This document shows, in pieces, positions 37,493 through 49,627 of a DNA stretch of 57,866 bases. The stretch comes from Phoronis australis (lineage: Eukaryota > Phoronida > Phoronidae). The translations under genes and the position numbers were made by a program. The stretch covers positions 76,597 to 134,462 of the forward strand of contig NMRA01000652.1 in the NCBI GenBank assembly GCA_002633005.1, in the 5' to 3' direction. Position 1 is the first letter of the stretch, and every line of letters begins with the position of its first letter. The notes beneath the pieces were generated by a model, which was not told the origin of the DNA, ran no database searches, and worked only from the letters and a program-made list of their open reading frames with translations.

Positions 37493-40400
37493 CTACCCCA
37501 CAACTAATACATACAACCACATGAATACGTGCGCAATGAATCCCACTTCCATCTTGGTTACACTCGACGTAGGCACGGTTGTTTTTTGTGGTATCTCGTA
37601 TTTGCAAATCTCATCGAAATTGCACGTATCCGCAAATTCACCCAATGTCGAAGACAATACGTTGAAATCACATAGCGTTTCACTACATCCGGGATAAAGT
37701 ATTTCTCGTTCGTTGACAAAAACTTTGAACTTGTAATCGCCGCTGCAATTGTAGGCGGCCAACGCCACATTTGATGCCATGGGGATGTTCCTGCTATCCC
37801 TGAATAATCTGTTAGCGTTTTTATCAAAATCCTCCGCCATTAGTGGCTTCGGGTCCTTGAACAGTCTCAGCTTAGTCATGAATGTTGTCACGCCTTTTGA
37901 GTGTGCAAATCTCAGCACAGCTTTGGGCGACAATTTCCCTGGTTGGGTGGCGTTTCTGCAATGAAGCTCAAAGAATTAGTACGGTGGATACGACTGGAAG
38001 GTGTTGAACGTATACCCCCTGCCATACAAGTTTTTTTCTCCACATTTAGCCCCTCGGTAACTAACCAAGCGTGCACTCTCTGTCATACATGCTTCTTTGT
38101 GCTCCTTTAGTCCTTCGGTGACTTCCCGAAAATCTTCGTTGTTCAAAAACCTTTTGAGAATTTAGGGGGCATCAAAAATGTTTGAAGAAATGTTAGGAAT
38201 TACCGTGTGCAAATTACCTTATCCAACCAAAGATGTCCTTCGCCAGTATACACGTTTGTTGGTAGTTGATTTCGTTTCCGTACGCCTTCTCGTAGTAATC
38301 TTCCAAATCATTTAAGTAGTCCAGTACGAGCAGCTCATCACGTGAAAAGGCTGCGCACCACGGGGCGCCGTTACTGTCACGAGGCGTGACGTCATTGTGA
38401 ATGGCGAAGATCCCGTAATCAAACGCACACATACCGTATATGACTTCTAGTTCATCTAAAAGAAGAGTGTAACCTAAGCAATACAGTGTCTGTGGGACAA
38501 TCTTTCGCTTGCTTTACACTCTCAGAATGTTTTACGTGTCTAAAAACAGTAGAACGCCAATAAATATTTTATTATTAGGCCAATGCGCTTGTTTCTCTAC
38601 ATCAATTTGTCAGAAAATAATTATTAAAAACTCACCGAATTTTAACAGCTTTCTGAGGCCCAATCGTTGACTGACATTACGCAAAACTTCCGACACAATG
38701 TCGCTCTTTGTGAATTTGTCGTATTCTACAATTGGTGCATCGTCAACTGTCTGAAAATTATCGTTATAAAGAGAAACAATCACAGTAGTGCAGTTGCTAA
38801 AAAAGAAGATAAAAACTGGGATCTGTCTCTTGAAAAGTGACTTTTAAAAGACTTAAACCAGAAATTTGGTCTTGCATTGTACACAACTATTTCATAAAAA
38901 ATAATTAAATCTCATTTGAGCAAAAGTCAAAGTCTCTGAAAATACATGTATTACCTCTAATCATGAATTATTTATAGGCTTTAATTCGCCCATGATTATT
39001 TGGCTGAACTTTTTTCAACAATTGTAAAGAGGAAGCGAACAATCAAAGTTTCTGTATTAAGTCACAAGTCGTTTTAACGAAACATAACCCAGATATCCAT
39101 TATGTCGTGGGTTTAAGTCCTTCTGGGTCACACAGCTACACCCTTGAGTCAAGTTTTCAGCTCCTCGGTTTTAACTATATATTAATAAAACATAAAAAAA
39201 CGGTTCCAGGTGATGAGCGCAATGGGTCCACATGCGCGGCCTGCGCACGTCTGGTATCACCTGTATCAAACCGCCTGCAGTTATTTTTTCCATTATGTTT
39301 AATCATCAACAAATTAGTTTATTGTGGTTAAGAACATCCAACCAGCTTCTTTTGCTTGCGCAAAAACTCTCCTTGAGTTAGACTAGCATTTAAGAGCATC
39401 CGTCACTACTTATCACAAGACTTGTATGCATCATATCAGCACCGTGAATCCCTGTTAGTCTACAAAAGATTGAAGCAATTTACGACAGCGACATTATTAA
39501 TTATTTGGGTGTCATGGGAGACAACTCTTACCTTGATGTATTTTTCACATGAGTCGTAGAATCTTAAAAGTCTGTCTTCTTGTGAAGGAACGGTTGTCAT
39601 GGTGATGTTCCCAACCAACTGGTCAAATTTTGGATCGGTTATCGCGTAATCTAGAAAAGTCGACAAAACTTCAAAATCCATGAAACAACTTTACGGATCC
39701 GGAAATCTGAAATTATCGAAAGTTTTACACATGTACTTAAAGAGCTTATCACTACGCTTTGAGGCATTTCATTTAACCAAGTTAAGTTCCTTGCATTTTA
39801 CCTTTGCTTGAAGAAAATAGACCCCTGGCGAAATACTCGGCACTTTTTCGTGTCCTCTGTTTATCAGTGTATCGGAAATTAAAGTTCGCTTCACTATAAG
39901 AAGTATTCATGATGTTCGGGAACCGGCTTCTGTACCTGAAAGCTGAAAGATTTGAGGAAGTGTCAACGAAATGTGAAATCGGTTGTTGTCCTGAACTATT
40001 ACTCCGTGTCTGAAATTGCCGGCTGACCTTGAAAACTGCAACTACAACCAGTGGAATAGCGAGGGGGATGAGAGAGGGCATGTGCAAACTGGAGGGGGCG
40101 CCGTCGGACCCCAAAAATAAAAAGTTGGCATAAATAAAAGTTTTCTGAGCTTAGCGGAAAAAAATGATAGCGCACACCCCCCTCCGCACAGGCAGGTTTC
40201 AGGCGAGGGCACTCAGAAGTAGTCATGGGGGCCACAAGTGAACCATGCTCCCTGCCCATTGCAAAAATGTCCACCCCTCGGACAAAACATTTCAATTTAC
40301 TGCAAAGTGCCCTCAGGTCGCCACTCATTTCAGCGTCCCCTACCGGTTCCCAACAAATTCGCCCCCCCCCCCCCACCCGATGAATATTTCTAGCTACGCC

Positions 40401-43400
40401 TGTCAGTGAATGGGGAGGGTACTCGGTACTTCTTATTCAAAGATTGTCTTTTCTCTCGTAAAGACATACCAGGGGGCGCATTGTGGTATTGTTTCCCGGA
40501 TACCAGAAAATCGCTACGCCAGTGTGCAATCGGTGTGCTTGTTTCTGTAAGACTAACTCAACAGCATACACTGTGAAGCTAATAGGCACTAGAAAAAGAC
40601 CCAAATGGATAAATGTCCTTTAATTCTGAGTCATTTTCGGCCAGAAAAGTAATTTTTCAGAAAAGTGCTGCATTGCGGAATCCAGCCCAGTTACAGTATA
40701 ACACCTTGCCGCGAAACGGAGGAGCATTTTAAGCCGACAATTCAATGGTAACGACACCGGTCCCGATTTCAACGAATGTCTGACGCATCAGCCGAAATTA
40801 GCGATTTGTAATGAAATCATTTAATCACAACGGATTTTGTTGTTTTATGGCTCTGGTAAAAGTCAATAGCTTCAAGACGTCCACCCCCTCCACCATGCAT
40901 TTTTGCAGTGAAACTAATAATGTCCCTTAAGGGCGGGTCTCTACGTTGTAAAGGGAAGAGTTTGCTGGCCGAGTCGGCTCACCAAGAACTGACTAAACAC
41001 GTGTCCAGGAAATCGACGACATTTCGTGAGTCCTCGAAAAGTAGTACGACCAAGAACCGCTTTAATTAAATTTATTGAGATTGAAAGCTTTTGAAACTTT
41101 AGGTAAAATGTTACAAGTAAGTGCGCCCCTAAAAGATGTCAGATAAGTTGAACATATCACTTACGAAGAACAGTAGTAGTAGACTTCACTGTGATTCACC
41201 AAGCCTCCGGCCCACAACCACACTAGATTTCAAAAATGTATGCAAAGTCAACATGTACACACTGAGCTTAGACACCCGTTGTTTCATCTCTGACTGACAT
41301 AGCTTTTGATACAAAGTTTGCAAAACTTTTCAAAAGCTGAACAGAGCTGGTGATGAGGAATTTCTCAACTTTCCAACCATTTATATAGGTATACTACAGC
41401 TAATAGGCCTACTCCCCTAAAACGGACGAGTGAGGACATGCGAATAAAAATGAAACCCCGCCTCTTTCTCATCATAGTACAAATGGAACACCTGGTACAT
41501 TGTTTCTTCTCCATATTTCTATTCCAAGACGGTTCGTTGAGCATCTAATATTAGCGAAGACAATTTGCAAAATAAGAATTCTTCCCATAAACTGGTTTTG
41601 AAATTTCTATAAAAATTAACATTTGCTCATAGTATCTACGCATTCCAGCCGCCTCTGTAGATTTACGCCTCTTAGTTTTTGCTTGAACTCTGACAAAAAC
41701 AATGATTCGTCTCCACCCTCTGGGCAAACACGACCAAGTCCAGTTCCAAACAACAGTTTGTTAATTTCCGCACACCAGTTTTTTGACAACTCGTGTCTCT
41801 TTTATATAATATCTTGTAGTACTACTTTGTTAAGCGTTCGTTACCCGTTTTTAACAGTTTTAAAAAGTATTTAATAGGTTTTGAAACATATGATACTGAT
41901 AACTCGTATCGTCCACATTCATCTCTAGCGATGAAATTCGTTGTTTCGTTACAGGTCATTAACAACCATTTGGAAAATTTGTTTTGTGTATTTTCTGTGT
42001 CTTTTCTGTAACTAGTTCCCCATATTTCAGCACCATAAAGTAATATAGGGGCAACCATTGAATCAGAGAGTTTGAAGGCAACTTTTCAATTTCTAGTAGG
42101 TAGTAGGGACACGTCTTCTGCGTATTGTTTTTTATCAGTTGCCAGAACGTATTCGATTCGTTTGATTCACACGATTTTATAACATTTCCACGAGTCTCTT
42201 GTCTGTATTTCCTTTTTAAATTTACACATTTCCTAAAATACTTCTTGATACTGATGTATACGTTCAATAAGGATTCAGTTCTATGCCTTCTGAATGCTTC
42301 TTAAAGCTTACATTTTGTTCTTATCAATGTTTTAGCTCACAATCGAACCATTGACATCCGTCGCCATCTTGTCTCTTACACCGTCTACCTGCTGATGCAG
42401 AACTAAGTCACTAAGGCATTGTTTACATCTCTGTCTAATTCCATGATTATATCATTCACCATGGATACAAAATAATAACTTGAAATGAATTCACTCTTCC
42501 TATATCAACCCGCCATATTATTACAGTCATTGCGCTAATAGGTGCAGAGCATTCTCGCGAATCACTCGCCTTTCTGACTCGCGTGATTTTGCGTGATCTT
42601 GTTTTTTCGTGAGCGAACTTCACTAGGTAGTCGTGTTGGGATCGAACCTCAACTCACCCGCTCACCCATGCTGATGATTTGATTTCTGCCCTCAATGTAG
42701 ACTCATATCAAAGAGGGAGGGTTCTTCATTAAAATCACCTCAGTAAACAGTGAATCCGGTGCCCATATTTCATTCACTGCACAGAACAAGCATTGGTTAA
42801 TTCCCTAGAATACCTATCATTTCATTCACTGCACAGAACAAGCATTGGTTAATTCCCTAGAATGCCTATCATTTCATTTGGCCAGTTTAAGAAAAAAATC
42901 TGATAGGTCTCCATTATTTTATATAACGTTGTGTGAAGTGTTTCAACTACTCGGTGTTCATTGCGGTGAGTAAATTTTAAGCCTGTTTTTATTGTTTGAA
43001 TTATTGCACTGGCTTTCTTTCTTTCTTATAATAGTAATGATAGGCATTTATCATAATCGAAAAACAGTCGATTCTGTAGCTGGATTTCTTCAAAACCGCT
43101 TAATTGTACACGGAAATCGGTAGAAGAACCGCGGATACGCTCGGTGTTGTGGTTACATTTTACAACATGATTGTGTTGACTGCTGAAAGTTTAGGAACTT
43201 AAGTTTCCATTCACATCACTTCCGATTTCCAATTACAATCGATAATGGCGTACTGAACACTGTCCGATCATCAATTATGAAAGTCCACCAAGTTTTCAAC
43301 AAGTATCAGATGGTAATCGATAATATACCGGTACAGCGACAAACAGAACCTAAAACAAACACACAGGAAACCACGGTACTAGCGATCCTATTGGCGAAAT

Positions 43401-46400
43401 GAATGTGCAAATCTCCCACTTAGGCCACATGACATCCGGTCAGAGTTATCTTCACGTATAACCACATTCAGATAAAGGCACGACGTTATTGCCGGGGCAC
43501 CAAAAGCAATGTCAATTCCAGTGCTGTGGTGGGGGGTAGACGCACGTAGGCGCAGCCAACCACCTTTTTGTTTTTTAATGTAGCGCCTACCCACCGTAAA
43601 TTACGGTATAGTGGGGCGTACTTTTGACATGGCACTGCTTAAACCACAGACTTGAGTTGGCAGTTGGAGATGCTGTGGCAGAGGTGACTGGGTGTGGTCA
43701 TTTCAGAGTATTTATGGATAAACTCTATTCACTTTACAGCAGCTCACCCAAAAACCAAGCCGAACTGAAAGCTGCAGCTGCTGATCTTGTGTGTCAGTTT
43801 GTTCGAATAGGTCGCGTGCTTGACGTTCGTTGGGTGGCAAGCAGTTTCAGAACGGTAAAGGCAGTGTGGAGATCATTGAACGCACTACATCAACATTTCG
43901 AGTTAGCCGGTGAAGACAGAAATCGTCATTCAAGTGATCGGAGTATGTTTTTGGGATTACTGCGATACTTGGAAAGTCCCACCTTCATTCAGAATTTTGC
44001 GCTGATGCATGATGTGCTAGAAGAGCTGTCAAGCCTTTCTGTGGATCTACAATGCAGAACCACAACAATACCGCAAGCAGACAAGCTTATTCGTCGGTCT
44101 GTTCGCGTCCTCAAGTCTATGGTTGATAATCCCGGGCAGGCATTCGCCACTGCACTGACATGCATTAAAGAGAAGAGGTTTGGGTCACGGGAACTGAAGG
44201 AAACCCTTAAAGGAACTACCGTGACCATACGCCCTGGTCAATTTATTCAGTGTTGTTGTGAACCTGGAACGGCGTTTACTTGACAATGATGAGCAGTCAT
44301 TTTGCTCTAGTCTGGCCATCTTGGAACCCAAAACGTGGCCGATGGATCCGGGATAAGACAGGGCGAGCACGAAGTCAGGCGTATTTGCGAATGGTTTGGG
44401 ATGGTTGCCACATCGGCAATCAGGGGAATGAGCGAGTTCATAGAAACGGAAGAAACGGTTAGAGTAAACAACCTACCAAGTGCTCTGCTACAACTGGACC
44501 TCTGTATTAAGACTCTTCCTTGCAGTCCAGCTGAATGTGAAAGAGGATTCAGTGAATTGAATCGGATAGTAGCAGACTCTCGCTCTTGTTTGCTATTAGA
44601 AACCACCTCCAGCTTGCTGTTTGGCAAGGTCAATGGTCCCCGCTTTCCATGTTCGACCCACAACCTTATGCCGAAACGTGGATGCGACAATGGAACAGCT
44701 GATAGTTCTCAATCGAGATCATGTGACTTGGAAAAGAACAAAACTGACGATAAAATAAGTTTGTGGAGGATTCTGTAACTAAGCACTCTGTCTTTGTACT
44801 GGTCACTAGTACATAGTATTTTGCTAACATTGAAAAATAAGAACAGTTGCTTGCAAGAAACCCGCACTTCAAGTTTGTGCGTTATACATTATTAACGCAT
44901 GCACGTGTGTGCATTGTACATACTATTTGTTCAGCTCATTAAAATATCAGTGCTTGTGTAACATCGCATTCGTGTAATTAGTCTTTGAAGAGTACGAAGT
45001 AACATAATCTCACCGAGTAATGAAATTTTTTATTGATATTTCAAGATAAAGTAATATTTATTGCGTCACACCATAGGTGGATAAAGGGAGATCGAAGTGC
45101 CCCGAGGACACGCCTCCACGGGCGACTGAAAATCGCCACCAAAAATCATTTCCAGGCGTTACTTTTGCCTTCTAATATGTGTGGTTGGATCCCCTTTCCC
45201 TGACATCCTAGATTAGCTACTACATACTCTAGATACCCACTCATGACTCAAAAATAGGCCTACATTTTTGTGAGTCGGGCAATGCTGTAGTGGGGCGTTG
45301 GTGCATATAGGCGCAGCCAACCACCTTTTGACATTTGAACGTAGCGAATACGCACCGTAAGTTACGTTCAGCGCTCAAGGTTATGCGGTGGGCTCTGGGC
45401 GCCTCTAATTTTATCACTACAGCACTGGTCAATTCACCAGTTATGCTTTCGTCAACTGGACTGCTTCCTGGTCTCGCTTGTAAAGTTTTCTATCTCGATT
45501 TAGAACAATTCTTTGCCGAATTATAGCGGACTCGCGAAATATCATTGATTTCCACGACACGTTTCTTGGCAGTTCTAGACAAAGGTATGAACAATGGGCA
45601 AAGCATGGTACTTACCGATATCAAATAATTCTTTCTTCCCGGTTTCTACTAATTTGTCGCCATCTTTCGATGCCATTCGTAGCTTCCAGTTTTGTATTCC
45701 TGTGACGTCATGCTGGCATAATTCTGGTTACACCAAAAGATTAATCAGAGTTACACTCGCAAGTGGTTATCATGAAGTAATTTAGAGCATTCGATTCTGT
45801 CACATTTTTCCCTCTAAAAAGTTGATGTGTCAATTTGTAACTGAGCTAAGCCAAAACCGAGGAGGCCGGCGGAAGCCTTGCTTTTATCAGCAAAACAAAA
45901 CTCTCCACACTGAAAACAGCCAGTTGCAATATTTTAATACACTAATACAAATTGTGTGTGGTGAGGATTCTTTGTGCGTTGTAACAGTTCTTGAGGAGAG
46001 TGCTAATGGCTGCGTTTCCGTGGTAAATTAAGGCGCCGTTACGTGGTAAGGACTATGCGGCCTACGGGAAAAGGTTCGACAACCACCCCACTTCAAATAA
46101 ATACATTTTGAACCAACAGGGGAAGCTCATTTAAAACGACTTTCATTTCCCGTTTACCTGTCGAATTACCCATGCGATTCCGTATGTCATTCAGCACGTT
46201 GTCCATTTCCAAAATGTCGTCGTCGTCGGGATACCTGGATCCATGGCGATTGAGATGCCATATTACGATTGGCTTACACCCTGAAACGAAACACTATTTT
46301 CAACGTTGATTAAGCGCGCCTGATTTTTACACATTTTATGATTATTTTCACTTGTTAATATGTCATCTTATCCCACGCTAACGGAACGTGCAAATAATGA

Positions 46401-46743
46401 CTACCGGTATCTACTTTCCAAAGCACATGCATGTGATAAACTCTCCGACCATTTTATCGGCTTTCCAAAACACTGGATGACATTCCAAACACTGGCCGTC
46501 AACTTTCAAATATTACTTCTTTATTACCACAGTATTATGATTTAAACTTTCTGTCAATACCGTCTCACTACACTTACCAGCGGTGATTGTTGGGCTCGTG
46601 TCGTTGTCTTTGATGCGAGCTTCGTAGGCTGTTTTTGTTCCGTACCATCTCATAGGATTGAGATCATTCGAATAGCAACTTTGCGACTCCACGGCAATGG
46701 CCGCAACTGACAGTAAATATAGTACTAAGGCGGACAACCACAT
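37493..46743 (-). CDS. MINPP1: Multiple inositol polyphosphate phosphatase-like protein, complete, 8 exons
   Basis: This is a histidine acid phosphatase. MINPP1 removes phosphates from inositol polyphosphates (InsP5, InsP6) in the secretory pathway. Minus-strand exons are 46743-46578, 46280-46158, 45723-45616, 39942-39802, 39650-39532, 38750-38636, 38455-38218 and 37955-37493. All phases agree, giving 1473 nt and 490 residues (human 487). A signal peptide starts MWLSALVLYLLSVAAIAVES, followed by the family's RWYGTKTAYE. RHGSRYP at residues 67-73 is the nucleophile loop. Other matches are KLVETGKKELFDI, DSCEKYIK, GAPWCAAFSRDELLVLDYLNDLEDYY and IPMASNVALAAYNC. The second catalytic motif, HAE in MINPP1, reads HSK (residues 355-357), so the proton donor is missing. 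The tail ends in a hydrophobic stretch (VGFIAHVFMWLYVLVVG) like a GPI-anchor signal, not an SDEL-type retrieval motif. An upstream in-frame ATG at 46773 would add ten residues. Reverse-strand AATAAA lies at 37449-37444. Confidence 0.93.
41822..42267 (-). pseudogene. Broken LINE reverse-transcriptase fragment
   Basis: Two overlapping reading frames on the minus strand together read like LINE ORF2. One carries NTFWQLIKNNTQ and the other PILLYGAEIWG, a common post-polymerase motif, then DECGRYELSVSYVSKPIKYF. The frame changes near 42050, so it cannot make one protein. It may belong to the same family as the LINE at 31630, of which it would be an upstream part. It lies in the third intron of the phosphatase gene, in the sense direction. 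Confidence 0.7.
42770..42876. repeat. Direct repeat of about 53 bp
   Basis: The block from ATTTCATTCACTGCACAGAA to CCCTAGAATRCCTATC occurs twice in tandem with one mismatch. No gene is involved. Confidence 0.9.
43519..45427 (+). mobile_element. hAT DNA transposon, 1909 bp, perfect 8-bp target duplication
   Basis: The left end CAGTGCTGTGGTG and right end CACTACAGCACTG are inverted repeats. They are flanked by identical GTCAATTC at 43511-43518 and 45428-45435, the 8-bp duplication expected of hAT elements. Sub-terminal text (GGCGCAGCCAACCACCTTTT and CACCGTAARTTACG) is present at 43545-43615 and again at 45310-45366. The centre encodes a degraded transposase. It lies in intron 3 of the phosphatase gene, antisense to it. 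Confidence 0.9.
43624..44778 (+). pseudogene. hAT transposase C-terminal half, frameshifted
   Basis: Frame one (43624-44283, about 219 residues) starts CLNHRLELAVGDAV, followed by FMDKLYSLYSSSPKNQ and VLDVRWVASSFRTVKAVW. These are typical of the RNase H-like core of the KIAA1586/ZMYM6-type hAT family. A second frame (to 44778) gives CSPAECERGFSELNRIV, the hAT C-terminal dimerisation motif. The two frames are out of register around 44230-44340, and the N-terminal zinc-finger part is absent. No intact transposase can be made from this copy. Confidence 0.8.
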
Positions 46744-47080
46744 TGCTTGGAACTCGAACTCAGGTCGAACCAAGTTGAGATTAAATAGTATAGCCTTTTA
46801 ATATTATAGCCCTCAGCAGGAACTAAGCCGTTGCACGTGAAGTATACCAGGGTAGGCCTATTCGAGACTGCATTGGTGGTATCACTCGTGTTTAGCTAAC
46901 GGAGATTGTGTGATCATAGACCAAGAAGCAATAGTCCGGCAGTATGATAACTGATAAATGTATCGCATGAGACTGGCGCCGTGACTGACCTTTGTCACCA
47001 TTGCGTTCATGTACGTTTATATTAGAGAGCTTCAGCTGCTGGTTAAACGCGAACGCAAACGTGTGAGGTCGTCATTCTAT
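46744..47080. other. Upstream region of the phosphatase gene
   Basis: This holds the 5' UTR and promoter of the minus-strand phosphatase gene. Directly upstream of its start the reverse strand reads AACTTGGTTCGACCTGAGTT. No clear TATA box or CpG cluster was placed. Confidence 0.35.
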
Positions 47081-47284
47081 ATGATGGGCCGTTGGGAGGA
47101 AAGTGTCGCCGGAAAAATACGAGCGTAATTATGTACATTACGCCGTTATTTACGCCATTAATTCTTTACGGCGTAAAGTTACGCTCGTAATTTAGTTTTA
47201 ACTCTTAGCTAACCAATGACCTTCGATTTTACAACTCACGGTCGCGCGCGCTCATGTTAATACTTATTTACTGACAGGTTACAT

Positions 47285-48074
47285 CACAGGCGTCCTCAGC
47301 TTCTGATCGTCCCCAATACACTACATATAATACTACAAGGTAGGACACTTCCGACCAGAAATTCCACGGGTGCTTCACTTCAGCCGTCCATAGCAAACAT
47401 AAAACTCAATAAATTTACACAAAACAGGGGTTCAACAAACCATGAAGAATTGTTCTTNAGAAATTCCACGGGTGCTTCACTTCACCCGTCCATAGCAAAC
47501 ATAAAACTCAATAAATTTACACAAAACAGAGGTTCAACAAACCATGAAGAATTGTTCTTTCTCCCAATACCATTCACGGTGTCCTGTTCCGGCGACTTCG
47601 TAAGAAATTCGCAGTCAAAGAACAAAAATGTTCACAAAAAACCCCCGCGCACGTCCATCGGTTGCCGCTCGAGGTCAAGGACGGTACGAAAATTGCCGGT
47701 GAGTTACGGAAGTACCGACATCGTGACTTTACGCGACCGATGTCGGTACTTCCGTAACTCACCGGCAATTTCCGTACCGTCCTTGACCTCGAGCGGCAAC
47801 CGATGGACGTGCGCGGGGTTTTTTGTGAACATTTTTGTTCTTTGACAGCGAATTTCTTACGAAGTCGCCGGAACAGGACACCGTGAATGGTATTGGGAGA
47901 AAGAACAATTCTTCATGGTTTGTTGAACCTCTGTTTTGTGTAAATTTATTGAGTTTTATGTTTGCTATGGACGGCTGAAGTGAAGCACCCGTGGAATTTC
48001 TGGTCGGAAGTGTCCTACCTTGTAGTATTTATATGTAGTGTATTGGGGACGATCAGAAGCTGAGGACGCCTGTG
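47285..48074. mobile_element. 790-bp near-perfect palindromic element with 8-bp target duplication
   Basis: The ends CACAGGCGTCCTCAGC and GCTGAGGACGCCTGTG are exact inverted repeats, flanked by GGTTACAT at 47277-47284 and 48075-48082. The arms stay almost identical to the centre near 47735 (GACTTTACGCGACC loop). The left arm carries a single N at 47458 with about 98 bp repeated on both sides of it, probably an assembly join. An 8-bp duplication fits hAT or P superfamilies. There is no transposase; frames across it are palindrome shadows. Confidence 0.88.
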
Positions 48075-48105
48075 GGTTACATGTCTACGCTACGAGCGTT
48101 GAATC

Positions 48106-48186
48106 ATGGCGGATCAAATCGCTGCTGCAATGTCAGCGATTGTGCAAGAACGAGCTGCCCAGGAACAGCCGCGTATGTTAGGTTAA
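48106..48186 (+). pseudogene. Short frame inside the outer element, possible first-exon relic
   Basis: ATG at 48106 opens a 26-codon Ala/Gln-rich frame (MADQIAAAMSAIV, then QERAAQEQPR) that ends just after a GTATGT donor-like string. It sits between the nested palindrome and the right arm. It could be the first exon of a lost transposase or a captured host exon, or chance. Confidence 0.3.
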
Positions 48187-48456
48187 CACTGATTGGTTTA
48201 AATTTGGAACGTTCTTAAGGTATTTTACGAGCTTAATTTACGGCGACATTTCCCCCATTTAATTTACGGACGTAATTTTACTGCAACACTTTTGCAATTT
48301 TATTTACGTTCGTAATTACGAGCGTAATTTTACGGCAAAAATTTCCTCATTTAATTTACGAGCGTAATTGTACGGCGATACTCCTGCAATTAAATTTACG
48401 CTCGTACTTACGAGCATAATTTTACGGCGACGCTATCTCCTCAACAGCCCACCATA

Positions 48457-49627
48457 ATTCTATGCTTACTACATCACAATACTGAACCACTTTTTCGCGT
48501 TTAGGTCTTGTTACACGGACGATAACAACGTGAAGTATGGAATTTCCAAAGCGGAAAAAATTCCAGGACAAATATTTTGTATTCAAGAATTAAATATCTG
48601 CAGGACCAAAAACAACTCAAAATCAGAATGTATCTTGCCAGGTCCTAAATTTATCACGAGAGGACACTATAGGACAGGGCCTCAGAACTAAGGTCATGTT
48701 TTAATAATTCAACGAAACAAGACACGTGCGCTAAGCCACACCTTCTCCCGATAGGCTAGACGACATGCTAAAAAGTTGCATAAAATTGGCCATCTTTTAC
48801 TATAAATCGGCAATAAATATCGATTGTCGAATTTGTCGCGCCACATCATCATTATAACTAACTCCCGTTTAGTCCGTATTCCTGACGATACCGGTTTCCA
48901 GAGGCTTGGTATCAATTTTTCTCTGTTTCGTTAATCGCCAGGCCCAGTATTTTGTCTGATAAAAGGACGCAGACGCCAATTATCTACCACGCTGAATGAA
49001 TACAGGTCCTAGTTTTTCGGAACAAAGCCTTCAAAAATTAAGGGAACGGTCGTTTTTGTTCGAAATGCCCTAAAACGTTGATAATTAAAAAACTAAGACC
49101 TACTTCAAAAATCCCAGACACTAATCCCTCGAAAATGCCGTTATCAACATGTTAACAAAAGACCAATGTGATTGCAGGAAAACAATTTTAAAATCTCTGT
49201 TCAAAGTCGAAAAAGTTTTACTAAAAAACGCTTATCTCGTGAAAAAATGAAACAAGTAAATAAGAACAATAAATTGTGTTAGGAAATTTATTCACCTTTC
49301 AGAAAATATATACATTGTATGAGTTAGACCAAACAGAATTTAAGAAATTTGCACATCTGTACAACCAGGAAAACAAGGTTCACCTAAAAGTATTCAAATT
49401 TGGCATGAATTCAACATATCTCGGAATAGCAGTTGCCACATATTATTGCTAAATGCCCTGATGTATAGCCACTTTGAAGTAAACACTAGAAATCCCTGGA
49501 GTCAATTAGAGTAAAATTAATGAATATTTCATTATACACTGGGATAAATTTGGAAAATTTTCGCCATTCTCAGCAAATGGAAAGAAAACTGGACGGACTG
49601 TGACCATAGACTCACTTTTATCTGGCA
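48457..49627. other. Intergenic region and promoter of the fibrinogen-related gene
   Basis: No gene is seen. From about 49405 to 49627 the text parallels 56900-57120, upstream of the second gene copy (shared ATATCTCGG, CCCTGGAGTCAATTA, AATATTTCATTATA, CCATTCTCAGC and ACTCACTTTTAT). The proximal promoter was therefore part of the duplication. ACTCACTTTTAT lies about 10 bp before the start codon in both copies. Confidence 0.6.

Larger units (their letters stand above)
47081..48456. mobile_element. Outer inverted-repeat element hosting a nested palindrome
   Basis: The left end is ATGATGGGCCGTTGGGAGGA. The right end, reversed, is TATGGTGGGCTGTTGAGGAG. Both continue inward into TACGAGCGTAATT-type text. 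ATTCTAT flanks both sides (47074-47080 and 48457-48463), though a 2-bp AT duplication is also possible. The right half has several TTTACGAGCGTAATTT units (48210-48430). The ends resemble Harbinger/ISL2EU-type elements, but the superfamily is uncertain. Confidence 0.65.

Noticed and set aside
46744-46773. Upstream ATG for the phosphatase
   Set aside because: Starting at 46743 puts the hydrophobic signal peptide at the extreme N-terminus, as expected. The extra ten residues are charged and unlikely.
47450-47845. Overlapping frames on both strands with the same peptide
   Set aside because: The sequence is a palindrome, so both strands read alike. It is transposon arm, not a gene.
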